DNA of 64,000 nucleotides from Ligula intestinalis (GCA_036362985.1 JAYGXS010000004.1:3071710-3135709), one strand, 5' to 3'. Shown: positions 21,456 to 32,468, numbered from the stretch's first letter. Notes: generated from the sequence alone by a model not told the origin. Translations and numbers: made by a program.

Positions 21456-22165
21456 TAGTAGCCATTGTTGTATCAGGAGTCCCCGCCGGAGTCCAAAATA
21501 GGTGCAGTTGAGAGACGGAGAAAAGCCGCGACCTCAGCCTGCTTGAGCCAAAAATCCACGGGGATGAGTTGGGTGCCTGGCCGGGAACTGCAGGCAAAGA
21601 GATGTTGACAGTCATGTGGCGAGACGCCGCAATCGGGACAGCTATCGGGTGTGGACGGGTCGAGTCGGTGTTGGTAGTGACGAAGGAGCATGGAGTAGCC
21701 ACTGCGAGTGACCCTCGGGAGTTGTCGTTGCGTGGCCGCAATCGGTGGGTAGCCACTCAAAAGGACCAGAGAGTGTTAGCTGAATTTTGCGGCTACAATA
21801 GCTCTCTGGTGAAGACGCTGGAGGCCTATCACGATGGCAAAGCCATCAACGGGTAGATCCGGGAGAGATGCTACCTCAGCTTCCTTGTGGAGAGCTCTAA
21901 GCTACGGTCAAACGCTGCGGCTAGGTTCGGGGGCGTGGCAGTGGTGGTGATTTGGATTACCGGGTTGCGAACAGGTCTAACAAAACTGCTGACCTAAGTG
22001 TGCGTTGTGAGGGGCGACCAGCAGGACAGAGGCCTCCGCAAGGAGATAATCGATAGGCGACATCGTGTAGCAACCCGTGATTGAGAGAAGGGCGGCGTTC
22101 TGTGCTGACTGAAGGCGGCGGAGGCTGAAAGAGCTGATTGTAGGAGACCAGATTGGTGTCGCATC
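21456..22165 (-). mobile_element. Non-LTR retrotransposon, C-terminal RT-linked region (Jockey/CR1-like)
   Basis: The minus strand, with frameshifts, reads QSAQNAALRSITGCYTMSPI, DYLLAEASVLL, then after a gap GYPPIAATQRQLPRVTRSGY and a Cys/His cluster CPDCGVSPHDCQHLFAC followed by FWLKQAEVAAFL. This is the conserved tail of Jockey/CR1-clade ORF2 proteins (thumb region and the CxxC...H...C motif near the C-terminus). Endonuclease and RT catalytic motifs are missing, so it is a 5'-truncated dead copy, inserted in repeat R. Confidence 0.75.
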
Positions 22166-22189
22166 GTATTAAAACCGGTGGTCCAACTG

Positions 22190-22690
22190 TCACATGATCT
22201 ACTGTAATGGAAAGATAGATGGTGCAGTAGGCAGATGAATATTGCCGACAACTAAAAGGAAGAATATAACGGTCATTTCTGACTTATTAGCTCTCATCAG
22301 CCAGCCGTATCTAATCTTGATATCGGACACAGGTGGGTCAGGGAAGAGAGTGTGCGACAGATGCCGTGCAAGTCTGCTATCACTTAAAACTAATGCGCGT
22401 CTAAGTTGCCGCGTTCGCCTTCAACTTGCTGAAGCACGCGGCGGACATCGTAGAAGCCGACGGTCGAAGTGCCCCATGATATACTCCGATGGACAGACAG
22501 AGGTTGCAGTAGGCGATGAATACTGCCAACAAAGAAAAGGGATATTAAAATGGCTATTTCTGGCTTATTGGCCGTCATCATCCAGCCATATCCAATGCTT
22601 GGAGGTCCACCACCCTAGGCTTGAACTGGCGATCTGTAGATCAGAAGTCGAGTGCTTTAGCCTACCGCGCCACGGGTTTGTTGTCTTGTC
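22190..22690 (-). mobile_element. Repeat R plus SINE, tandem copies
   Basis: Two copies of the join between repeat R and the SINE body are visible. The first is at 22190-22330 (GATGAATATTGCCGACAACT then GGTCATTTCTGACTTATTAG) and the second at 22325-22690 (GATGAATACTGCCAACAAAG then GGCTATTTCTGGCTTATTGG). The second ends with a tRNA-like head read on the minus strand (CCCGTGGCGCGGTAGGCTAA). Repeat R may therefore be the 3' body of a long SINE or a frequent insertion partner of it. Confidence 0.5.
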
Positions 22691-22954
22691 GGTTTAGATT
22701 GGCCAGTGTCTGCGTCAGCAATGTCTATCTGCCTATAGTAGTTCAGCTCTTCTTAAGCGATCGTTTATAATCTAATGCACGTCTCAGACTTGGTTTACGT
22801 TTCATTAACTGGTATCATGTTTTAATCTTATCCAAACAGAAACCGCTGGCTCAGATTGCCCGTTGAACTATATCAATAGAAGCCATTGCCGACGTGGAAT
22901 AGGCGTCACTACGAGCATTAAAATTGACAGTGCTTAGAACATTTGCCCCGTATA

Positions 22955-23054
22955 TAGTAGTCGCCGGCTTTTAAGCCCACCTCGGGCCCAGACCAAATTG
23001 GGCTTAATAAGCGGCGGGCTTATTAACCGTGGGCTTAATAGCCGGCGACTACTG
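22955..23054. mobile_element. Tc1/mariner-type MITE, 100 bp
   Basis: Its 26-bp terminal inverted repeats (22955-22980 and 23029-23054) differ at two positions. The right terminus read outward-in is CAGTAGTCGCCGGCTATTAA. TA flanks both sides (22953-22954 and 23055-23056), the target duplication of Tc1/mariner transposons, and the CAGT end is typical of that group. It has a GC-rich hairpin and no coding capacity. Confidence 0.7.
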
Positions 23055-23213
23055 TATTAATGCCGCTGGATGGTGCGAGCCTACTCGAAAGAATTTTAAA
23101 ATACCATGGTGGAGTAAGCGCCTGCTAGAATTTGAAAAATTCAGCAAGGAAGTATGCTATTCCATGAATTCCTCCACCCTCACTATTTCCTATAAGGCAC
23201 AATTCTGTCTGTG

Positions 23214-23303
23214 TTAACACTTTGACTGCGACTCTCGAAAATAGCCCGTAGTTTGCCATATTGCGTGTACCTCATATGGCACACGTCGCAGTCAAAGTGT
23301 TAA
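23214..23303. mobile_element. piggyBac-type MITE, 82 bp with TTAA duplication
   Basis: Perfect 15-bp terminal inverted repeats CACTTTGACTGCGAC (23218-23232 and reverse at 23285-23299) are flanked on each side by TTAA (23214-23217, 23300-23303). TTAA duplication is diagnostic of piggyBac transposition, and a C-A-C-T-T-T end is compatible. A complete, well-preserved non-autonomous copy. Confidence 0.8.
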
Positions 23304-24720
23304 GCGATAGCCAACACGAAAGAATACACTAGCAGTATCAAAAATTACAATAGTGGGAACAGCAAGGGTCGTTCTACAGAACTGAGAGGTATGATAATCG
23401 AGGTCTGAAGATCTCGCCCTTCACACGTTTATGTCTAAATGTTGGCTGGAATGTGTGAGAAGTAATTCAACTGAAAATTGGCCAGCCCTTCCAAAATTTT
23501 CCGGGAATAACATTTGCCTAGGTATTTCCGAACAGAAGGCGATGGTTCTGAAAATGCCACCACCTCTTGCAGAATGTCAGAATACGGCGTGACAACATAA
23601 AATAAAACATATTTAGACTGAGTGGAGCTTAGTATTGTGCGGACTGAAACCTAAACCAAATGTCTAAATTTGCTAAAGAAAGGTAATCACTCGCAAACCG
23701 GCACTAATGCATGGACGAAAACTTTGAAATAATAATGAAACACTAATGTAAATTTGTAACCTAAGTGGTTGAGTAGTTGTTGAGAAAAGAATGCCCAAAT
23801 TCTGCTGACGTGAGAAATATCTATAAATGTGACCAATAAATGTAAATATAATCGCCAGGTGAAATCATAACCATGTAATTTTCTTTATAGAAAAAGAACT
23901 TTTGTTATGTCATATTTCTTTGTAAATCTTTCGGGTACTGAGTTACAATCCTTTTCAAATCATCCGTTAAATTCTGGAAAACTTTTGAAAATTTTCAATA
24001 TTTTAAAGCTTTATTCCGTAAATGTAGGTTTTGTACGGCGGTTATATCAAGACTTATACATGAAACTATTTCTTAAAGCATGTGCTTCTGAAAAAAGAGT
24101 GCGATGCTTTGAACTTAGCTTTACCTGATTTTGATCAAATTAAAACTAAATTTCTTGTCTATAGAAGGGATATATTTGAAAATTTTCTTGTTGTTATTGG
24201 GCTTCTCTCACAGCACAACACATCAACTTGGAATGTTTGGTTTTGTCCCACTAAATAGTATAGGAATTTTGTTGAATATCAGGCAACTCCCGATCTCGCA
24301 AAAAGTCTGTCTATTACGCTTCATCAAAGTGGGGTAAGCAGGCAGGTTTCCTTACTGAAAGGCTTTCTCTCAAGATCAAATCCACGCATTAGATCAAAAT
24401 AACGCGACCAAATGTATGCTTAACTACCAAGTCGAATTTCTACCATGACCTTGCAGTTGGACAGCATATGCGTAGGCGGATTGGTTGGCCCACCATTGCG
24501 TCCAAACCCATTTAACCACCCCTGCTCGTTTTGGACATGTTTTTTTTCGCGCGCGCACACGAGTAGGGTCGGGAAGGGGCAGAGTAGACTTACTTTACAC
24601 AATATAATTTTCTCTTGCAGGTCATAGCAGCGTTCACCTCATGATGCAGAAGCCGTGGATTTCGTCGATTTCGATAGGACTAAATGCGAATTTTAGCTGA
24701 AATTTCCTTGTCAGCAGTCC
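23304..24720. other. AT-rich repeat-derived stretch
   Basis: Blocks around 23880-24200 and 24410-24460 recur in diverged form in the AT-rich regions near 8640-9500 and 54500-57100. No gene or splice-supported frame is recognised. Confidence 0.4.
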
Positions 24721-24724
24721 TATT

Positions 24725-25197
24725 GCAGTGGGTTAAGTGAATAAGTTAAACCCACGACACTGCGATCTTCAGGTCCGGTTCTGTGTGGGAAGACAGAGAG
24801 AGAGAGAGACCATGGTTGCTTAGTGCTGAAGCAGTCGATTAAGTCCAGAGTATTAGGAAAAATGTATTGTGTACACAAAGGAAAGGAGATTAGACGGATA
24901 GAGATTTGAGTTGGATAGCTCACGACCAGCAAAAGAGCCAGCCGTGATCCAAGTGCGGTTTTTAGCAGCAGGCATGCAAGCAGCAGCGAGAACGGGAATT
25001 GTATAGTGGCCTCAAAGATTATTGGCCGGACAAACTGCATTGACCTAGGAGTGCCTGCGTCCTATTCACCATCGTGGGAGACGAGTCTTTTGCGGATATG
25101 TGATCAGCTGTTGCAGAGGCCGCCATCAATGCGGACGTACGCGTTAGCAGGAGTGGGCCTTCGGACATGCTCGGCTATGTGGAGTGAGTCACCACAG
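24725..25197 (-). mobile_element. Solo LTR-like relic, family A, reverse copy
   Basis: Close relative of 5395-5835 through its whole length and ending GTGAGTCACCACA. A GA microsatellite (24793-24810) has expanded inside it. No coding region. Confidence 0.6.
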
Positions 25198-25789
25198 GTG
25201 ATTGGCCAGACCGGACAGGGGTTGGCAAACACTGGTGAGGGGAAGAGCTAAGTGTTGCGTCGGAAGCGGGGTACTACAGGCCTGCCTAGTCGATTACTTT
25301 ATAAGCCCCTATCTGCAAGAATGTCACGACACGCGGTTAGGCCAAACAACAGCTGTATCAGTGCGTAAACCAAGTGCATTTACAGTGCATCCATCGGCTC
25401 CACTGATACCTGCCAGGTGGAGTATTCTTAATGATCTCATAAGTGAAAAACGGCCGAACTCACAGAACTGCACTAGTCACATAAGGAGGCCTTCATGTCA
25501 GTTCAGTGTCGCAGAGGCTGAGATGCTACCGAAACTAGCCATTGGTGGAACAGCCGTAATGCTCCCTCGTTTGAAAAGATTTTGCTATAAATTTAAGGAA
25601 TTGTATCAAAAGTGATGTTAAACCAACCGAAATACATCCGTCATTTAAAAAAGGGTTATTTTTGGAAGCTTTTGCACTGTAGACGACCGTCGAACAGAAA
25701 CTGCGAATACACCTGATTTGTGGTCTCGCAACAGGATAATTGAAGTGGTTGTAGCCCTGCTTTCTTCCAACGCGTGCGCGCCACACACG

Positions 25790-26190
25790 AGGTCACGTGA
25801 TAAATCAATTGTATATTTAAGGCCCAAGGGGCCTGCATCAACGCTCAATCTCCCGTGGCGGCCAACGCGCACACACCCCGGCGCTCAGCCTTTGGCCTCG
25901 CGCGACTGAGTCGCACCTACGCACTCCAGTCTGGTCTGACCAATCTTCTCAAGGCTAACTAAGACAAATACCGCTTTCGGTGGCAGCTGTGTTGACTGCG
26001 GCCGAACTAGAACTTCGGATGCAGACCTACGGTTCCCTAACAGGCAACTTCCTCCTATCTATTCTCCACTTCCGTCTGTACCAGAATAAACTGGTCCTAC
26101 CAGTCTGACCTCCCACTGGCTTCTTTTTCCTAAGGAACCGGGCCTGAAGATCGCAACCACTAGGGCTTAACCTACTTAACCTCTTCTCCT
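25790..26190 (+). mobile_element. Solo LTR-like relic, family A, forward copy
   Basis: Contains CAGTCTGGTCTGACCAATCT, CTGTACCAGAATAAACTGGT, TCCTAAGGAACCGGGCCTGA and AGATCGCAACCACTAGGGCT, the forward order of the family's 3' half as in 28665-28985 and 44010-44380. Confidence 0.55.
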
Positions 26191-26774
26191 TAGTCTAGTC
26201 ATTCAATGTAAAATATCCTGAAAACTCCGGATTTTCGGCTAATTTCTTCCGGTTTGAACACCCTGCTTGTACCCACAAATTTCAAATACATGGGCTTTTA
26301 GTGGCTATGAATGAAAAGTTATGTGATCCCACGGTAAGAACGAGCCAATATAAGTCGAGCAAGATAGCTGTGCTATAACGAAATTAACTGCCTCCGCTGA
26401 CCACTGTAGAAAAAGGGCACTAGGCCAGATACTGTAAGTCCCAATGATTGAAGTGTTACACGTAACAGTTACTGCAAAAAACTAAGCAAGTAGAGATAAA
26501 CACAAACTTAGGAATTGGTTAAAAAATGGAATTAGAAAAAAATGTTTAGAAATAAAATTTTAACGAAGTGATAACACAGACGAAACTTTCTCTAAACTTA
26601 GATTTGATAAATTCGCCCTGCACCATGGCTGGTAGCAAATTTAAAGTTGCTTTACGGTTGTCTGTATCCGCGGTTTTTGAGAGTCAGTTTTGCATTTGTC
26701 GAGCTTATCAAGAACTCTAACGTTAGCGAATAAAATGTTGTTATTAGATGTATTCTCAATAGCTAATCATACAG

Positions 26775-26964
26775 ACAAATAGAGGGAGTGGCGACGGGTT
26801 CATCACTTGAAGCGATTCTCGCAAACATATTCAAATGCAAGGTCGAGCAAGCGAGTCTCAAAGATGCTATCAGTGACCTTCATTTCTGTGCTCAGTAACT
26901 GGACGATATCTTTTGCCTGACAAGGCGTATCACAGATATCGATGGTCTAGTTCAAAAGTTTAGC
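26775..26964 (+). mobile_element. Penelope-like element RT fragment
   Basis: Reads, with one stop, ILANIFKCKVEQASLKDAI, then LDDIF with the residue before it lost to a stop, then LTRRITDIDGLVQKF. This corresponds to the RT palm around the [YF]-x-DD motif as at 62330-62430. The fragment runs into the assembly gap. Confidence 0.65.
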
Positions 26965-26974
26965 NNNNNNNNNN
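26965..26974. other. Assembly gap (10 N)
   Basis: Ten undetermined bases; true gap length is unknown, so the flanking PLE fragments may be parts of one element. Confidence 0.95.
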
Positions 26975-27112
26975 TTCTGGTGGATTCTAGATGATTGCTT
27001 AGGAAATCCTGCTTGGGCAGTCAACTTGCTGTCCCGCATTGGTGGATTCCATGTGAGCGGCAAAGTTTGGCGGGTAATATCGATCCAAGTGTAATTAAAC
27101 TCACGGTGTAAA

Positions 27113-27192
27113 GCACGACCTTCGTAGCTCAAGTGGGTAGAGCGTTGGCTTGGCTAAAGGCCTCTCTCCTATGCGGGTTCGAATCCCGCAGA
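27113..27192 (+). repeat. tRNA-like sequence, probably SINE head or tRNA pseudogene
   Basis: It has GTAGCTCAAGTGGGTAGAGC (box A type, with a D stem GCTC/GAGC) and GCGGGTTCGAATCCCGC (box B and a perfect T stem). The acceptor stem pairs in only about four of seven positions and no anticodon arm can be folded convincingly, so a functional tRNA gene is unlikely. Confidence 0.5.
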
Positions 27193-27419
27193 ATGCAGCG
27201 AGTTTTTTTACAATTGGGTCAACCAAATTTTGGTTACCCTTTAGCGATCTAAGTAGTGGGTTGTACTCGGATCATTACAATCATCAGGCCAAATCATTTT
27301 AAAATATACTATATGGCTCTTTATGAAATATATTCCTCAATATTTGCCGACCCCTGGACTAGAGGATGGTTCCATCGAATGTAGGATAGTCCGAAAGAAA
27401 ATCTGGAGAGGACAATGCA

Positions 27420-27600
27420 ATAATTTTCACGCGTTCATCTTCAGTCATCTAAAACGAAATTTGGTCCAGAGATTGGCGACCAGAGTGCGACGCACCTGCA
27501 GTCCTGAAACTGTTGAAGCAGAGCTCCAGCAGCTGCAGAACACACTGCGAAGACGGCTATCTGTGGCGATCCTGAGATCACCATCCCCCCCGCGCTGACA
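27420..27600 (+). mobile_element. Penelope-like element fragment (connector)
   Basis: Encodes LKRNLVQRLATRVRRTCSPE and TVEAELQQLQNTLRR, which align with IKRNLVQ...RIRQICSPETIEA of the 11-kb copy. It is probably the continuation of the RT fragment beyond the gap. Confidence 0.7.
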
Positions 27601-28039
27601 CGTTGCCTTTGCTGTCAAACTCTGCGCACCCCGTCAATTATCTGCAGGCTGCACATGACTCACTGCGTGCATAGGACTTCGCGCGAAGACCTACGGCTAC
27701 CAACGCGCGCATATGCACCGGTCGCTTACGCCTGTCTCAAGGTCGAGCCATTACCGCGATTCCCCACGAGAACTCGAACCAATCAGAGAGGACCATTTCC
27801 TGATTGGCCGGAAGACGCACCCAGATCCCGGAACCTGTGCACAGGGGCACAGAACACGGACCTAACTACGGGCTCGTTTACTGTGAGCCGCTCTTTTCTG
27901 CAGAGCCTTTTGTCAGCTTCTTCTGTTACAGTACACTGTCCTACCTAATTGGTCTTACTGACTCTTGACTTGGGGAACCTCTTATAGTCGACTATTACTC
28001 CTTACGACATATCTAGATGGTTCAGAAGTCTAGTTTGGC

Positions 28040-28090
28040 GAGTACACGTGTACTTTCGACAAATTCTCGTGAGGTCTTACATTGATATGG
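28040..28090 (-). ncRNA. Degenerate hammerhead-like motif, second PLE family
   Basis: The minus strand reads CTCACGA, GAATTTGTC, GAAA, then a palindrome GTACACGTGTAC and TC. This is hammerhead-like except that the invariant G5 is C, and stem I pairs poorly. Related sequences lie at 58018-58062 (-) and 59490-59530 (+), and a weak one at 63588-63625 (+), each next to PLE sequence. Confidence 0.35.
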
Positions 28091-28321
28091 AAACTGGATA
28101 CAAGTTTAAACGTGTTCGTCTTTTCGGACAGGTGAGTAGTGGGAATGGGGGTGGGGGTCGATAAGCGAAGGCTGGTTGTAAGGGTAGGAATTGATGAAGC
28201 AGTCAAGGGGAGGGGAGACGGGGGGAGGGAGACAAATAGCACGTGGATGGCTGTGGGCCACACCAACTAAGGGACTTGTGGGAAGTCCTTTTGTGCACAC
28301 AACGCAGGCTTCATCAACCTG

Positions 28322-28462
28322 ATAGCGGTCACTTCTGCTGTTGCTAGCAGGCGCCGACCCAGGGACTTCGGATACTTTAGTGGGACCTTTTAGATTACTC
28401 GGAAAGCTTCTTTCGGGTCCACTCGATGTTCGGGATCGACCATGTGCGCTGGAATAGAGCTG
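28322..28462 (-). mobile_element. Penelope-like element relic
   Basis: Matches 17205-17340 and 11350-11470 in order (TTCTGCTGTTGCTAGCAGGC, AGATTACTCGGAAAGCTTCT, GATCGACCATGTGCGC). Minus-strand tail region of the PLE protein, frames broken. Confidence 0.5.
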
Positions 28463-28664
28463 TTTGTACTCCTGAGGGATTCAAAGGGCTTCATCCACCG
28501 AAACAATAGAGAGCCTGCCGCAAAAGTCTACTGTTGCAAGTGCACAAAAAAGAGACTCATTTTTAAGACTACGTTTTCTAGAAAACACAACAACCAACTT
28601 AGTATGACAAATTCCAAGAACGGCTTTTCGGCGATGATCTTGCGCGCACCTTTGGCAAACTTGT

Positions 28665-28985
28665 AGTGAACCAATTCCACGTGCAACGTTCAATCTCTCG
28701 CTTCTCACGACACTTAGCATCTGCGCACGAGTTTCTGTCGACCGCATTCCAGTCTGACCAGTCGCCTCCAAGGCTGAATCACACAGGACCTCACTGTGAC
28801 GAATGCTACGCCTCATGTGCTAATGCACGCTCGTCCGACTGTCAAATTCCTCCTTCCTATTCTCAACTCCTTCTGTACAGAATAAATCAGTCCTCCCACC
28901 CGGCGTCCCACTTCTCACGCAGGACTGGACGTGAAGATCGCCACGGCAGGGGTATTCACTGTTAGCTTAAGCCACTGCGATAAAC
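28665..28985 (+). mobile_element. Solo LTR-like relic, family A, forward copy
   Basis: Carries TCCAGTCTGACCAGTCGCCT, CTGTACAGAATAAATCAGTC and GGACGTGAAGATCGCCACGG, aligned with 25790-26190. Directly followed by a family B copy at 29012. Confidence 0.5.
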
Positions 28986-29011
28986 TCTCCCATTTTATGT
29001 GTTGGAAATTG

Positions 29012-29400
29012 TAGCGGTCTAAGTAATGGTTGTGCGTAGATCACGACAATCATCAGGTCGGATCCCAGCTTGGAGGTAAAAGGCAAGAGTCACCAGAATG
29101 GGGGTTTTATTGTGTACAGAGCCCTGAGTTGCTGTCTAAGGCAGCAGTGTCCACTGGCGAAGCCAGAGCTAGCGTTGACTGCGTCCAGCCAGACCTAAGA
29201 GCGTCAATTGAGTGTTGTGTGGGGTGATGGCAGTTTGTTTTAGATGACTGTGAAGCGAGTTCAAGTGTTCTTTTCGCGGTTTGTTGCAATTTTCCGAGCG
29301 GATGTCGCCTGCGAAGGCCCCCTGCTGTGTGGCCGCGGCTTGTGGCACTTGAGAAACCGCGACTAGTTGAGCATGCGTACACGTGCATACGTGCACATGT
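29012..29400 (+). mobile_element. Solo LTR-like relic, family B, forward copy
   Basis: Starts TGTAGCGGTCTAAGTAATGG and aligns with 1909-2340 through GAGGTAAAAGGCAAGAGTCA, CACTGGCGAAGCCAGAGCTA and GTCGCCTGCGAAGG. Confidence 0.55.
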
Positions 29401-29524
29401 AAGGGTGGAAGGGAATAGCGGTCAAGAGGTCTTCAGGTCAGCGAATGGAAAAACAGCCGCCTGCGACGACACATGACGTTGACGCAGCGAACATTGGGAG
29501 GAGAGACAACATTAATCACCGTCT

Positions 29525-29850
29525 GCCACAGGGTAAAGACCGACTTCAGTTGAAGGCCACGCCAATCTGCGGTTATTCATTGACCTGTTCCTGCCGAACA
29601 AAGAGCAGCCCGGAGGGAAGCCTACGCAAACTCATACCTGTCTACCTAGGTAAAGGGGTAAACCAATCGAGTTCATGTTTATTTCTCGCACATCCAATCG
29701 ATAAAAATACCCAGTGAACGCCAAAGAAGTCATTCAGGTTATGTACCAGGCAACAGCACAGTAGGCTAAAGGCCAACAGAAGCGGGTGCTGACAACAGTG
29801 GAGGCAGTGGCGATTTGGCTAGCAAACCCAGCACTTTTTTCCTCCGCAGA
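29525..29850 (+). mobile_element. Penelope-like element relic (GIY-YIG region)
   Basis: The frame GKDRLQLKATPICGYSLTCS matches the GIY-YIG entry of the other copies (LKATSMCIYSFTCSC), then loses the YIG motif. Downstream, out of frame, EAVAIWLANPALF matches EAVAIRLANPVL. Dead copy. Confidence 0.65.
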
Positions 29851-30536
29851 AGTTGATACAGGCAGTCCGCGTTCCCTAGCCAACTTTGTGTTATAATCAC
29901 ACGCTGCATCAACCTCCTGGTACCAGTTACAAGCAGCCCGCGTGTTTGACATACAGATATCACTTACAGCCCACCCTGAACCCCTCACTTCTCCTTCTGT
30001 TCTCAAATGAAACGTCCAAAACACGCCAACTCCGGCATTTTCCTCTCCCCCACCACTGAGAAGCATATAAACACGGTATTTAGCACACGAGTTCGTTTCT
30101 CATGCCATTGTGACCGTGTGACAATAACTGAATGAAAAAAAGTGTTTTCTTATTGGCTTCTCAATCATAATACCGGAATCTTTGCAAAAATAAGACAGTC
30201 AGAGATATTTCGCTTTTCTCATCCGCATCACGTTCCCTGTTCGCTAATGACTGCGTATGGTTTATCAAATTTTGTTGAATGATTTTGTCTCTACATTCCT
30301 CGCTGCCATCTCGACATGGAAGACGATTATCGGCCTATTTCTATGGGGCTTCGGTTTCCTAACCAGTTCACGAGAGTGATTTCCCAAGTTATTTTTAAGT
30401 AATGACTCGGTACCTTCGTTCTTACCAGCTAATGGTAGTCGGCATGAAGGCACGTTAAAATAAATTATCTGATTTAGTCAATGAACACGATGTTTGCCAA
30501 TCCAAGCGAACATCCGTGTCCCAGGAAGCAATTGAG

Positions 30537-30838
30537 AAGAAGAAGACTAAATCGCTGGGACAATATGTTTATTCGCCTGACGTTTCGACAGCCGTCGCGG
30601 ATTCGTTATGAGAGACATGAGTAGCAGAAAGGTTAAGCATGCACAGAAGTTTGCAGTATTTATAGGACACAGTCATTACTGCAAGCATGCAGCGATAATT
30701 AACGTTACTTGCCTTCTTGTGCGTGAACTGCTTGTTGCACGGCACGCGGGCTCTGACCTGGGGAACTTTCGTCACGGGTGGTGAGCTCGGGCGTCAGGCG
30801 AATAAACATATTGTCCCAGCGATCGAGTCTTCTTCTTT
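30537..30838. mobile_element. 302-bp element with about 45-bp inverted termini
   Basis: 30537-30582 and 30791-30838 are inverted copies that differ at a few positions; both contain CGCTGGGACAATATGTTTAT and TCGCCTGACG. The interior has no coding capacity. A half copy lies at 60955-61020. I saw no clear target duplication, so the class is open. Confidence 0.65.
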
Positions 30839-30969
30839 TCGAACACTATTGTATCGATTTAATTCTAAAAATTCTGTTTTGGCCTCCATCGTCTAGCAAC
30901 CGTCACCATGCTAGTCACTGGCGCTTTGTGTATATGAACGCAAAGTGTCCTCTAAACGGGTCGCGTGGT

Positions 30970-31330
30970 GGATGCACTGGACCAACATTTGGAACAGATC
31001 AGGGCACGGGAGGTGTTATTCAGGCTGCGCTTCCGCAAAAAATGCCGAGCATAGGGAGAGTTCGTGATGGCACGCACATGGTCGGCTTCAGCCGCGCCAG
31101 CCGCCTGCGCCCGATCCCGCCCTCAGTCTTCATGACTCTATCTTGACAACGGGTACAGGTGTGTTAGGGATGAGAAAGTGTGGTAGATGCAGCGCAAGTC
31201 TACTATCATTGTAAACCAACTCACGCGCAAGCCACCGTGTTTGCATCCAGTTTGCTGCAGCACGCAATAGACATCATCGAAACTGACGGTCGAACTGTCG
31301 TGTGCCTCAGATTGCGCACCCTACTGGGTG
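30970..31330 (+). repeat. Dispersed repeat R, copy 5
   Basis: Contains GATGCACTGGACCAACATTT, GATCAGGGCACGGGAGGTGT, TAGATGCAGCGCAAGTCTAC and CACGCAATAGACATCATCGA in family order. Confidence 0.5.
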
Positions 31331-31439
31331 GCCTACGCCTTTAAGTTCTCACCACTGAACGCTAATTTTGGCCTGCAGTCCCGCATGAGCTACAGAAATC
31401 ACTCACCTGAACCTGCGGACAGGCTAATCCTTTGTCCAA

Positions 31440-31850
31440 AATTTAGGCCGCTCTCTCAAGTTTGCTTCAGTAAAATGCAACGATGCTTCACTGACTTGAA
31501 GACCCTTGACAGACATCCACGCGAATAGATGCATGCACAATCGTGCGTAAAAATAATCGTGGCTACCAAAGGGCGTCTTGAATACGCCACCCCCTCGGGC
31601 AATGCAACATGACAATCGCACAGCCCTTGAATGTGTTTCAAAATCGTGCAAAAGCAGCGCCCATCATCGCTATCAAGTAACAAAACAGAGAGTCAGACAC
31701 TCTGAGACACGCCTTGATGCAGTAAACACCAGTCAGTAGCCCTTGCTGCCTAAGACAGCAACTCCCACGGATGAATTCTGCCTTTTCCCAATGACCTGAG
31801 ATTCGACCTGATGATTGTAGTGCTCTAAGCACAGTCACTGCTTAGCTGCA
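31440..31850 (-). mobile_element. LTR-like relic, family B, reverse copy
   Basis: Block order matches 3480-4010: GACTTGAAGACCCTTGACAG, GATGCAGTAAACACCAGTCA, GCCTAAGACAGCAACTCCCA and GACCTGATGATTGTAGTGCT. Confidence 0.45.
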
Positions 31851-32248
31851 ACAGGTTCACGCTTTCACTTAGTTACTTACTTACTCTCACGCATAGTTAA
31901 AAAAACCACTTTGGAAAAATCCTGTTGCTTAAATATTGTTGCATGTACACCTACAATGCTTGCTTAAAGTCGAAGGCGACATACCACTCACGCAGGCACA
32001 CACGTACGCACCCGCACACGCACGGGAGGCGCGTTACGCACGCGAAGCCAAAGTATGCGCACGCGATCAGCGTCAGTTACCAATGCGAACGTGGGCTGTT
32101 GGAATTAAAAAATCCATACGCACCGGCAGTAGCCATCTGATTCGATGCCGGCTGCGCCAAGCACGCAGGATTTGCGCGCCAGCACGGCGTCGGCACACAC
32201 GCACACAGCCTATTCAAACACACGATCGCGCTCGCCAACTATTCGAGT

Positions 32249-32264
32249 GTGTGTGTGTGTGTGT
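32249..32264. repeat. (GT)n microsatellite
   Basis: Short GT run just upstream of the CRE site; a CAC/GCAC-rich stretch (31990-32220) precedes it. Confidence 0.85.
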
Positions 32265-32268
32265 CTGG

Positions 32269-32276
32269 TGACGTCA
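32269..32276. promoter_or_regulatory. Perfect CRE palindrome TGACGTCA
   Basis: TGACGTCA, the full cAMP-response element bound by CREB/ATF-type bZIP proteins, lies about 200 bp upstream of the first ATG of the predicted membrane-protein gene. That spacing suits a proximal promoter. No TATA box is evident. A CT-rich tract ending in GCAAG (to 32426) could be a cis- or trans-splice acceptor of the first exon. Confidence 0.5.
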
Positions 32277-32468
32277 CCCCCTATTTTACCAACGGCATTT
32301 GCTGGGTTATGCGACGCCTACTAGGAACGTTCCGCTGTCGTCCCAGTCCCAGCTAAAAACTTCGCGTGCGCATCCCCAGGCGTCGTCACACCCGTTTGCC
32401 CACTTACTCTCTGTCTCTCTCGCAAGTGGCACATTTTGGTAGTTGATTCCAACTCCTTGGAGCGTTTT

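Noticed and set aside
27113..27192. Functional tRNA gene
   Set aside because: Good T arm and D arm but a poor acceptor stem and no credible anticodon arm; called tRNA-like only.
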